Shown here piece by piece: positions 53,575-60,137 of a stretch of 60,137 bases of DNA (the stretch's first letter is position 1; the number at the start of each line of letters is the position of its first letter). The notes beneath the pieces were generated by a model. It was given only the letters and a program-made list of their open reading frames with translations, did no database searches and was not told the origin of the DNA. The stretch spans positions 1-60,137 of the forward strand of contig JAEUQR010000159.1 of NCBI GenBank assembly GCA_016789705.1. The letters are read 5' to 3'. Both the position numbers and the translations under genes were made by a program. This DNA comes from Acidobacteriota bacterium. Lineage in GTDB: Bacteria; Acidobacteriota; Vicinamibacteria; Vicinamibacterales; UBA2999.

Positions 53575-54414
53575 TCAGCCGGCCAGGGCCGACTCGAGCC
53601 GCACGCGATCGCGCGGTGCGAGCACCGGCCACACGACCCGGAGTGCACCCTCGTCCACCACGGCCGGCACCGCGACGCCGCGGACCTGCCGGTCGTCGGT
53701 GACGGGCGGCACCAGGAAGACGTTCACCCAGCCCGGCGCGCGACCCATCACGCCACGCGCCACGCGCACGGCCGCCCCGGCCAGCGCCAGCGGGCCCGGC
53801 GGCCATAGATACGGCAACTGCCGGTCGAGGCGCGCGATGACGACCGCCGGCAGCACGTCGGCGCCGCGAGAGCCGCCGATCGCGGCTCCTTCCCACGGCA
53901 CGAACATGTCCTTGGGCGGCCGTCCGATCGCCGCAAGCGAGACGTCGGCCGGCGCGGCGCCGCTTTCGAGGCAGGTCAGCGCGGTGAGCGCGCTGCGCAG
54001 GGCTTCGGGCGCGGAGCCCACGATACGCCGCCGATCGCCGTCCTTCTCGTGCACGAACGTCTCGACCATGCCCGCCTGCGCGGAGCCGGCGCAGATGATG
54101 AGCGCATGCGGATTGAGCGTGCGCAGCCGCGTCACCAGGGCCAGGCCCTCGTCGCCCGTCCATTCCCCTTGGCCGTGGCGGTCGGCGACCACGACGACGC
54201 CGGCGCCCACGACCGCGCCGGTATCACCCGTGCCTTCGACCGCCGTGGACGACCCGTTGATGGGGCCCGCCTGGCGGATATCGAGTGCCAGGCCGCGCGC
54301 CACGTCCGCCGCGTCGTCGATGAGCACGATGCGCCGGGCGATGGACATGCCCGAGGCTTGATGGGTGATGGCGGCGCCGAGCGGACCGGCGCCGACGACG
54401 GCAAGGATGGACAC
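53575..54414 (-). CDS. Malate/lactate-dehydrogenase-fold protein lacking catalytic residues
   Basis: The 279-residue protein keeps the Rossmann start (ILAVVGAGPLGAAITHQAS), the LIDDAADVARGLALDI segment (compare DVxxxxxxGxALDL of MDH) and NPHALIIC. The residues that make MDH an enzyme are missing. The TNPVD segment is CAGSAQ, the DSARF segment has no Asp (GSAPEALRSAL), and the GEHGD histidine motif reads GRPPKD. It is probably a non-enzymatic or differently acting relative. The GTG start lies six bases after a TAGAAT box. Confidence 0.75.
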   Translation of the reverse strand: MSILAVVGAGPLGAAITHQASGMSIARRIVLIDDAADVARGLALDIRQAGPINGSSTAVEGTGDTGAVVGAGVVVVADRHGQGEWTGDEGLALVTRLRTLNPHALIICAGSAQAGMVETFVHEKDGDRRRIVGSAPEALRSALTALTCLESGAAPADVSLAAIGRPPKDMFVPWEGAAIGGSRGADVLPAVVIARLDRQLPYLWPPGPLALAGAAVRVARGVMGRAPGWVNVFLVPPVTDDRQVRGVAVPAVVDEGALRVVWPVLAPRDRVRLESALAG

Positions 54415-54420
54415 GGGACT

Positions 54421-54426
54421 ATTCTA
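54421..54426 (-). promoter_or_regulatory. Leaderless-type -10 box of MDH-fold gene
   Basis: TAGAAT (minus strand, 54426-54421) is followed by six bases and then the GTG at 54414. The expected transcription start coincides with the start codon. The heptad element copy C abuts it on the other side. Confidence 0.5.
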
Positions 54427-54472
54427 GGGGCTGGCGGCTGGGGACTGGCGGCTGGGGCGTGTCCCCGCTGCC
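54427..54472 (-). repeat. Copy C of the dispersed heptad element
   Basis: Read on the minus strand, the head GGCAGCGGGGACACGCCCCAG is followed by CCGCCAG/CCCCAGC heptads. It lies between the divergent MDH-fold and SDR genes, ending 26 bases before the SDR start. Confidence 0.6.
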
Positions 54473-54498
54473 GGTGAGGCCTCGTGGCTGGGGGAGCG

Positions 54499-55212
54499 AT
54501 GGCGGTTGCGTTCGTCACAGGTGGCACGCGGGGGATTGGGCTCGCGGTGGTCGAGGCGCTCGTCGCCCGCGGCGACAGCGTCGTGCTCACGGGCACGAGT
54601 GACGAGTCGGTGCAGCGGGCGGAAACCGCCGTGGCGCTCGCGGCCCACGACGCGACCCGCGTGATGGGGGTGGTGTGTGACGTGCGCGACCGCGGCTCGG
54701 TCCGCCGCGCCATCGACGCCGCCGTGCAGCGCTTCGGCGGCCTCGACATCGTGGTCAACAACGCTGGTGTCGGCGTGGGCGGGCCCATTGCCACGCTCGA
54801 CGAGGCCGAGTGGGACCGCCTCATCGACACGAACCTCACGGGCGTCTTCCACTGCTGCCAGGCGGCGATTCCGCATCTCACGTCCCGCGGCGGCGGCTTC
54901 ATCGTGAACATCAGCAGCCTGGCGGGCAAGAACGCGTTCGCCGGCGGCGCAGCCTACTGCGCCACCAAGGCCGGGCTGGACGCCTTCAGCGAGGCGCTCA
55001 TGCAGGAAGTGCGCTACGACGGCATCCGCGTGGCGCACGTCTGCCCGGGCTCGGTGGCCACGGGCTTCAATAACCGCGCGCCGGAAGCCGGCGCCGACTG
55101 GAAACTCCACGCCGAGGACGTGGCGGCGGTGGTGCTGCACCTGCTGTCGCATCCCGCGCGCAGCCTGCCGAGCCGTGTCGAAATCCGTCCGGCCCGGCCA
55201 CCCAGGAAGTAA
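54499..55212 (+). CDS. Short-chain dehydrogenase/reductase (SDR)
   Basis: The 237-residue classical SDR has cofactor motif TGGTRGIG, DVRDRGSV, NNAGVGVGG, catalytic NISS (Ser) and YCATKAG (Tyr, Lys), and a PGSVATGF loop. The ATG 54499 follows GGGGAG; an in-frame ATG at 54484 is less likely. The substrate is unknown; 3-oxoacyl or sugar reductions are common for this type. It lies five bases upstream of the MBL-fold gene, so the two form an operon. Confidence 0.9.
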   Translation: MAVAFVTGGTRGIGLAVVEALVARGDSVVLTGTSDESVQRAETAVALAAHDATRVMGVVCDVRDRGSVRRAIDAAVQRFGGLDIVVNNAGVGVGGPIATLDEAEWDRLIDTNLTGVFHCCQAAIPHLTSRGGGFIVNISSLAGKNAFAGGAAYCATKAGLDAFSEALMQEVRYDGIRVAHVCPGSVATGFNNRAPEAGADWKLHAEDVAAVVLHLLSHPARSLPSRVEIRPARPPRK

Positions 55213-55217
55213 CGCCG

Positions 55218-55880
55218 ATGGTCATCGAATCCGCCTGCGCCCCCCCGTTCCTCAAGAACGGCTTCGTCGTGAGCTGCGAACGCACACGCGAAGCGGTCTA
55301 CATCGACCCGGGCGACGAAGTGGAGGAGTTGCTCGCCTACATCGCCCGCGAGTCGCTGACGGTCGCGGGCATCCTGCTCACGCACGCCCACGTGGATCAC
55401 GTCTCAGGCGTCGCCGCCGCGAAGCGGGCCCTTGGCGCGCCGATCTGGCTGCATCCGGCGGATCGCGTGATGTACGCGCGGGCGCAGGACCAGGGCGCGA
55501 TGTTCGGCTACGAACTCGAGCAGCCGCCGCCGCCCGACCGCTGGTACGAGTTGCCGGGGCCGATCGGGTTCGGCGACTACGACGTGTTCATCCATCACAC
55601 GCCTGGCCACTGCCCGGGCAACGTCTGCCTGCAGGTGGGACGCCGCGGCACGGTGGGGATGGACCTCTTCGTGGGCGACACACTCTTCGCCGGGTCGATC
55701 GGGCGCACGGATCTTCCGGGCTGCGATCACGAGCAGCTGCGCCGCTCGATCATGGACGTGCTGCTGGCCTTCGGTGACGATGCCCGCGTGCGCCCGGGGC
55801 ACGGGCCCGACACGACCATCGGCCGCGAACGCCAGACCAACCCGTTCCTGCTCGAATGGGCGGCGATGGCCCGGCGCTGA
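55218..55880 (+). CDS. Metallo-beta-lactamase-fold hydrolase (glyoxalase II-like)
   Basis: The 220-residue metalloenzyme has the metal-binding motif THAHVDH, the second-site HTPGHCPGN histidine, GDTLFAGSIGRTDLPG (bridging Asp) and terminal PGHGPDTTIGRE histidine. This set is that of the YcbL/glyoxalase II-like group, which hydrolyses thioesters such as S-lactoylglutathione. The C-terminal glutathione-binding domain of true GloB is absent, so the thiol may differ. It follows the SDR gene by five bases and ends one base before the convergent FHA gene. Confidence 0.92.
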   Translation: MVIESACAPPFLKNGFVVSCERTREAVYIDPGDEVEELLAYIARESLTVAGILLTHAHVDHVSGVAAAKRALGAPIWLHPADRVMYARAQDQGAMFGYELEQPPPPDRWYELPGPIGFGDYDVFIHHTPGHCPGNVCLQVGRRGTVGMDLFVGDTLFAGSIGRTDLPGCDHEQLRRSIMDVLLAFGDDARVRPGHGPDTTIGRERQTNPFLLEWAAMARR

Positions 55881-55881
55881 G

Positions 55882-56190
55882 CTACGCCGTCGGCGCGGCG
55901 GTGGCTTCCCGCACCGTGAACTCCATCCGTCCCACCTTCAGCGCGTCGCCGGTGCGCAGCAGCAGCTTCGTCACGCGCTCGCCGTTCACGAACGTGCCGT
56001 TCGTGCTCTCGAGGTCTTCCACGAGCAGGCCGTCGGCCTGAAGCGTCAGCCGGCAGTGGAGGCGCGAGACGAGGGGCGCGTCCACCACGAAGTCGGCGCG
56101 CGGGGCGCGTCCCACGGTCTTGATGCTGCCCGGCAGCAGCCGGAAGAGCAGAGTCGAAGGCGAGTCAGACGTCGATTCGAGCAGCCACAT
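55882..56190 (-). CDS. Stand-alone FHA domain protein
   Basis: The 102-residue protein is essentially one forkhead-associated domain: TVGRAPRADFVVDAPLVSRLHCRLTL (Gly-Arg and Ser-Arg-x-His phosphothreonine-binding residues) and LVEDLESTNGTFVNGERV. FHA domains bind phosphothreonine made by Ser/Thr kinases such as the one at 31.7-34.6 kb; that link is only inference. The ATG 56190 is chosen because a TGGTAGAAT extended -10 box lies just upstream; ATG 56235 is possible. Confidence 0.88.
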   Translation of the reverse strand: MWLLESTSDSPSTLLFRLLPGSIKTVGRAPRADFVVDAPLVSRLHCRLTLQADGLLVEDLESTNGTFVNGERVTKLLLRTGDALKVGRMEFTVREATAAPTA

Positions 56191-56201
56191 GTCGGGGTCT
56201 G

Positions 56202-56207
56202 ATTCTA
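56202..56207 (-). promoter_or_regulatory. Extended -10 box of FHA gene
   Basis: TGGTAGAAT on the minus strand (box 56207-56202) ends 11 bases before the FHA ATG, predicting a leader of about four bases. Confidence 0.45.
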
Positions 56208-56261
56208 CCAGCGCCCGGGCCGCGCGCCGGAACATGGGCCGGCGCCGGTTCGTAACTGCTG

Positions 56262-57476
56262 ATGGCGGCAGACGCCGCGACATCCATGACCAGACCCCGC
56301 AAGCTCGCCCTTGCCGGCGCCGTCGTCGCCCTCGTGGCCGCCGGTGCCTACCTTTCCGCCGTGAACGGGGCGTCGTCCGCGATCGACCCGTCGCGCCTGG
56401 TCACCGTCGAGCGCGGGCCGATGACGCGGTCGGTCGTCGCCACCGGCAAGGTCGAGCCGATCACCAAGGTCGAAATCAAGTCGAAGGCCAACGGCATCAT
56501 CGAGCGCCTGGCGGTGGACGTCGATCACCGGGTCGAGACCGGGCAGGTGCTGGCCGAACTCGACAAAGAGAACCTGAACGCACGGCTGCGCGAGGCGCGC
56601 GCGAATCTCGAGGCGGCTCGTGCGGCGCTCACGGCGGCGGAGGCGCAGGCGCGAAAGAACGAGATCGAAGCCGAAGCCCCCGATCTGGCTTTTGCGAAGT
56701 CGGCGGAGCAGCGGGCGCGGTCGCTTGCCGAGCAGAAGCTGATCTCGCAGGAGGCGCTCGACCAGGCGCGCACTGTCTACGAGCAGGCTGCCAACCGGCA
56801 ACGCGCCGCGCAGTCGCAGCTGCTCGTGAGCCGCGCGAAGATCGAAGAAGCGCGGGCGCAGGTGGCGCAGGCGCAGGCGGCCGCGGAGCGTGCGGTCGAG
56901 GAACTCGCCAACTCCACGATCAAGGCGCCGATCCGCGGTACGGTGCTGACGCGGGATGTCGAGATCGGCAGCCCCGTGTCGTCGATCCTCAACCTCGGCG
57001 CGAACGCCACGCTGGTGATGACGCTCGGTGACATCGGCCAGGTGTTCGTGCGTGGCAAGGTGGACGAGGCTGACATCGGCTTCGTGAAGCTCGGCATGCC
57101 CGCCCGCATCACGACCGAGAGCTTCCGTGACCAGACCTTCAGCGGCAAGGTCACGCAGATCTCGCCCATCGGCATCGAGAAAGACAACGTGACCACGTTC
57201 GAAGTGGAAGTCTCGATCGACAATCCCGGGCAGCAGCTCAAGGCCAACATGACGGCCAACGCCGAAGTGATTCTCGAAGAGAAGGCCGATACGCTCGTCG
57301 TGCCCGAGGCCGCGATCAGCTACGACGACAAGAAGGCCGCGTTCGTCGACATCGCCGATCCGGCCGCCGCCACCGGCCGCCGCAAGGTGCCCGTGAAGAT
57401 CGGCATCGGCAACGGCACGCGCGCCGAGGTGCTCGAGGGCCTCAAGGCCGGCGACAAAGTGGTCCTGCCCGGCTAG
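56262..57476 (+). CDS. Periplasmic adaptor (membrane fusion protein) of MacAB/HlyD type
   Basis: The 404-residue adaptor has an N-terminal membrane anchor (LALAGAVVALVAAGAYLSAV). The first half of the biotinyl-lipoyl domain is SVVATGKVEPITKVEIKSKANGIIERLAVDVDHRVETGQVLAELD. A long coiled-coil hairpin lies at ~95-215 (ARLREARANLEAARAALTAAEAQA...). The second lipoyl half (STIKAPIRGTVLTRDVEIGSPVSS) and a beta-barrel/C-terminal domain complete it. It would bridge the ABC permeases encoded downstream to an outer-membrane channel. The start may instead be ATG 56286. No tolC-like gene is in the window. Confidence 0.9.
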   Translation: MAADAATSMTRPRKLALAGAVVALVAAGAYLSAVNGASSAIDPSRLVTVERGPMTRSVVATGKVEPITKVEIKSKANGIIERLAVDVDHRVETGQVLAELDKENLNARLREARANLEAARAALTAAEAQARKNEIEAEAPDLAFAKSAEQRARSLAEQKLISQEALDQARTVYEQAANRQRAAQSQLLVSRAKIEEARAQVAQAQAAAERAVEELANSTIKAPIRGTVLTRDVEIGSPVSSILNLGANATLVMTLGDIGQVFVRGKVDEADIGFVKLGMPARITTESFRDQTFSGKVTQISPIGIEKDNVTTFEVEVSIDNPGQQLKANMTANAEVILEEKADTLVVPEAAISYDDKKAAFVDIADPAAATGRRKVPVKIGIGNGTRAEVLEGLKAGDKVVLPG

Positions 57477-57485
57477 GGGTGTGAG

Positions 57486-57570
57486 GGGGACTGTCCCCAA
57501 TCTGGCCCTGGCCTGACTAGTTGCAGAAACCGAAACCGTTCTGGCTGGGTCCAGAATGGGGACAGTCCCC
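57486..57570. repeat. REP-like inverted pair of GGGGACTGTCCCC palindromes
   Basis: The arms at 57486-57505 and 57551-57570 are inverted copies matching at 19 of 20 bases. Each arm contains its own palindrome (GGGGACTGTCCCC or GGGGACAGTCCCC). The 45-base interior has no gene. The right arm ends exactly at the ATG of the first permease. This layout resembles REP/BIME elements. Confidence 0.75.
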
Positions 57571-58866
57571 ATGCGCGAAGCGATCACACAGGCCATCGAC
57601 AACCTGCGGGCGAACAAGCTGCGCAGCGTGCTGACGATGTTCGGCATTCTGTGGGGCGTTATCGCCGTGGTGGTGCTGTCGGCCACCGGCGAAGGGTTCC
57701 AGCGCGGCAACCAGGCCGTGCTCGAAGAGCTGGGCAAGAACATCGCCATCGTCTGGGGCGGACGCACCACGATGCAGGCCGGCGGCCAGCGGGCTGGCCG
57801 GCAGATCTTCCTGACCCTCGACGACGCCCGCGCCATCGCCGCCGAGTCGTCACTGGCCGCCGTCGTCAGCCCCGAGATCAACCGCGGCGGTCTGCAGGTC
57901 AAGAGCCGCTTCAACGCCGCCGCCCTCGGCGTGCATGGCATCGAGCCGCAGTATCAGGAAATCCGCACCATCGACGTGGAACGCGGCCGCACGTTCGGCT
58001 GGCCCGACGAGGAGCAGGTGCGGCGTGTCGCCATCATCGGCGCCGACGCCTGGCAGCAGCTCTTCGGCACTCGTGAGGGGCTCGGCGAGATCGTCCAGAT
58101 CAACGGCGTGCCCTACACCGTCGTCGGCAAGATCCGGAAGAAGGATCAGGACAGCAACTACAGCGGTCCTGACAACGACAAGGTGTTCGTGCCGTTCGCC
58201 GCCATCGCCCGCGACTTCCCCCGTCCCGATGTGCCGCCGGGCACACTGTCGCAGATCATCGTCGCGCCGAAGCCGCACGTGGTGGCCGGGCTCGAACGGG
58301 TGCTCGACGCGCGCACCGGGCGCATCAGCGACATCGACTGGCCGCTCGAGCGCGACGTCCGCCACGTGCTGGCGCGCCGCCACCAGTTCAACCCCGACGA
58401 CAAGGACGCGCTGAGCGTGTGGGACACGTCTCTCGAGACGCTGATGTTCAGCCGCATGATCGGCACGATGCGCGACTTCTTCTGGATCGTCGGGCTCATC
58501 ACGTTGGCCCTGGGCGGTCTCGGCGTGATGAACATCATGCTCGTCGCCGTGCGTGAGCGGACGCGCGAGATCGGCGTGCGGAAGGCCCTCGGCGCCACCA
58601 CCGCCACGATCCAGCGGCAGTTCTTCCTGGAAGGCTTCTTCCTGACCATACTGAGCGGCGGGCTCGGCTTCGCGCTCGCGGCCGGCCTCTGCACGCTCGT
58701 CAACCAGTTGCCGATGCCATCACGCTTCCAGGGCCTGGTGATGACGTGGCCGTCGGGCGCGCTGGCGCTCGGCGTGCTCGTGCTCATCGGCGTCGTCACC
58801 TCCACCTATCCGGCGCGCCGGGCGTCGCTGCTGCCGCCGGTCGAAGCGCTGAGGTTCGACGCATGA
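57571..58866 (+). CDS. MacB-like ABC transporter permease (first copy)
   Basis: The 431-residue (from 57571) FtsX/MacB permease has one N-terminal membrane segment (VLTMFGILWGVIAVVVL), a ~230-residue periplasmic MacB_PCD domain and three C-terminal segments. RTREIGVRKALGATTATIQRQFFLEG is the coupling-helix motif of the family, and the end TYPARRASLLPPVEALRFD is typical. No nucleotide-binding domain is fused. The start at ATG 57571 abuts a REP-like element; ATG 57556 inside the element would add MGTVP. It overlaps the second permease by ATGA. Confidence 0.9.
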   Translation: MREAITQAIDNLRANKLRSVLTMFGILWGVIAVVVLSATGEGFQRGNQAVLEELGKNIAIVWGGRTTMQAGGQRAGRQIFLTLDDARAIAAESSLAAVVSPEINRGGLQVKSRFNAAALGVHGIEPQYQEIRTIDVERGRTFGWPDEEQVRRVAIIGADAWQQLFGTREGLGEIVQINGVPYTVVGKIRKKDQDSNYSGPDNDKVFVPFAAIARDFPRPDVPPGTLSQIIVAPKPHVVAGLERVLDARTGRISDIDWPLERDVRHVLARRHQFNPDDKDALSVWDTSLETLMFSRMIGTMRDFFWIVGLITLALGGLGVMNIMLVAVRERTREIGVRKALGATTATIQRQFFLEGFFLTILSGGLGFALAAGLCTLVNQLPMPSRFQGLVMTWPSGALALGVLVLIGVVTSTYPARRASLLPPVEALRFDA

Positions 58867-60137
58867 GCCGCCCGGGTCGCGCCCAGCTCGGCGACATCGT
58901 GCGCGAGGCCTTCGCCGGCCTGTCGCGCAACCGGCTGCGCGCCGGGCTCTCGATGCTCGGCATCTCCTGGGGCATCGTCTCGGTGGTGATGCTGCTCTCG
59001 TACGGCAACGGCTTTCAGGCGGCGCTCGAGCGCGGCTTTCGCGGCGCCTTCGGCGACGGCGTGGTCATTGCCTGGCCGGGGCAGACGTCCACGCAGGCCG
59101 GCGGCGAACGCGCCGGCAAGCGCATCCGCCTCAAGGAAGAGGACGTGCTTTCGGTGCGCGGCCTGCCGTTCGTGAAGTTCGTGAGCCCGGAGTTCACGCG
59201 CGACTTCAACGTCAGCTGGGGCGTGAAGCAGGGCTCGTTCCTCATCCGCGGCGTGGCGCCCGAGTACGCGGTGATGCGCAGCCAGTGGGTGCAGGCGGGC
59301 CGGTTCCCCGACGCCGAAGACGTACGTCTGCAGCGCCGCGTCGCTTTCCTCGGCAGCGAGGTCGCCCGCAAGATCTTCGGCAACGTGCAGCCGGTCGGGC
59401 AGCAGATCCGCATCGGCGGCATGGCCTTCGAAGTGGCCGGCGTGCAACGCGAGAAGGTGCAGCTCTCGAACTACATGCGGCCCGACAAGGAATCGATCTT
59501 CATCCCCTACACGACGGCCGGCCAGCTCTGGAACACCGAGTACTCGTCGGTGATGGTCTACCAGGCCGTCGACGCCTCGAAGGAAGCGCTGGCCACGAAG
59601 GCCGTGAAGGAGGCCCTGGGCAAGCGGCTCGGCTTCGACCCGGCCGACGAACGCGCGCTGCGCCTCTTCGGCTCCTCGTTCACGGCGGAGATTACAGCCG
59701 GCATCACGCTTGGACTCAAGCTCGTGCTGTCGTTCATCGGCGTGCTCACACTCGCCATCGGCGGCATCGGCGTGATGAACATCATGTTCGTGTCGGTCAC
59801 CGAACGCACGCGCGAGATCGGCATCCGCAAGGCGCTCGGCGCCCGCCGCGGCGCCATCCTGCTCCAGTTCCTGCTCGAAGGCATGGTCACGACCGTGGCC
59901 GGCGGCCTCGTGGGCGTGGCCGTGTCGTGGGGACTGGTGATGCTGGTGAGCCCGCGGCCGTTCCTGTCCGAGCTGCTCGACGATCGCAGCCGCAGCGGCG
60001 ACATCTACCTGCTGCTCTCGGCGGAGCTGCTGGCCGTGTGCGCCGGGATCCTGATGGTGGTTGGCCTCGTGAGCGCCCTCGTGCCGGCGCTCAGGGCCTC
60101 GCGTCTCGACCCCATCGAGGCCCTGCGCTACGAGTAG
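58863..60137 (+). CDS. MacB-like ABC transporter permease (second copy)
   Basis: The 424-residue paralogue of the preceding gene has the same layout: N-terminal segment (GLSMLGISWGIVSVVMLLSY), periplasmic domain, then three membrane helices. RTREIGIRKALGARRGAILLQFLLEG and the ending LRASRLDPIEALRYE are family marks. The gene is complete and its TAG is the last codon of the window. The two permeases probably form a heterodimer with one ATPase, presumably encoded just outside the window. Confidence 0.9.
   Translation: MSRPGRAQLGDIVREAFAGLSRNRLRAGLSMLGISWGIVSVVMLLSYGNGFQAALERGFRGAFGDGVVIAWPGQTSTQAGGERAGKRIRLKEEDVLSVRGLPFVKFVSPEFTRDFNVSWGVKQGSFLIRGVAPEYAVMRSQWVQAGRFPDAEDVRLQRRVAFLGSEVARKIFGNVQPVGQQIRIGGMAFEVAGVQREKVQLSNYMRPDKESIFIPYTTAGQLWNTEYSSVMVYQAVDASKEALATKAVKEALGKRLGFDPADERALRLFGSSFTAEITAGITLGLKLVLSFIGVLTLAIGGIGVMNIMFVSVTERTREIGIRKALGARRGAILLQFLLEGMVTTVAGGLVGVAVSWGLVMLVSPRPFLSELLDDRSRSGDIYLLLSAELLAVCAGILMVVGLVSALVPALRASRLDPIEALRYE

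Overview
This is a very GC-rich bacterial window with dense coding on both strands, frequent GTG starts and many 1-4 base start/stop overlaps. The gene content points to Acidobacteriota, probably class Vicinamibacteria. The signs are an ECF sigma factor of the Sig-70_X6 type next to a serine/threonine kinase with a long TPR tail, a CBM9-plus-barrel DUF5916 outer-membrane protein, a subtilase with NxVWG repeats, and many short-leader promoters. This placement is an inference, because the window has no rRNA or other marker to test it. No tRNA, rRNA, CRISPR array, insertion sequence or prophage was seen.

Layout. 1-8.5 kb: an Omp85/BamA-like barrel (cut at the left edge), a secreted TPR protein, a DinB-fold protein, a tiny secreted NPPGP-repeat protein, an SGNH+MBOAT O-acyltransferase pair, and a NYN RNase with two LOTUS domains. 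8.7-15.2 kb: YitT-family membrane protein, small membrane protein, topoisomerase subunit B, MATE exporter, P5C dehydrogenase. 15.2-21 kb: an SGNH lipoprotein, a fused small-molecule kinase/PLP phospholyase, and DUF5916 with a 27-glycine run. 21-27.2 kb: subtilase plus GNAT, D-cysteine desulfhydrase family enzyme, RluA-type pseudouridine synthase, and a tandem FKBP. 27.4-35.2 kb is a signalling block: twin receiver-PilZ proteins, twin sensor-less sigma54 activators, and an ECF sigma/Ser-Thr kinase pair. 35.2-43.8 kb: sucA-sucB, a HAD phosphatase, an Omp85/LolA-like pair, and a ketopantoate reductase. 43.8-48.3 kb: a disordered protein, a ParA/CpaE-like ATPase, QueF, HU and an NtrC-type regulator. 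48.4-52.8 kb: lpd, a second E2 and lipB. 52.9-60.1 kb: an RpoE-like ECF factor, a malate-dehydrogenase-fold protein without catalytic residues, an SDR, an MBL hydrolase, an FHA protein, and a MacA-like adaptor with two MacB-like permeases.

How the parts fit. Central metabolism is represented by the TCA E1/E2, a second lipoylated E2 with E3, and lipoate attachment by LipB. An envelope set covers two Omp85 proteins, DUF5916, an O-acyltransferase, a MATE exporter and an ABC exporter. The signalling genes are unusually concentrated: three sigma54 AAA+ proteins, two ECF factors, one Ser/Thr kinase, one FHA protein and two PilZ proteins.

The most unusual features are non-coding or sequence-level. 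There are three families of intergenic repeat: a CCCAGYC heptad element with a common head, GATC-rich degenerate repeats, and a GGGGACTGTCCCC inverted pair. One heptad-element pair forms a 29-bp inverted repeat that fills the gap between the second E2 gene and lipB and encodes the first residues of LipB. A set of -10 boxes lies only 6-13 bases from start codons. One sigma54 activator carries GSFTDA in place of GAFTGA. No clear, complete novel multi-gene system (defence, toxin or mobile) was recognised.
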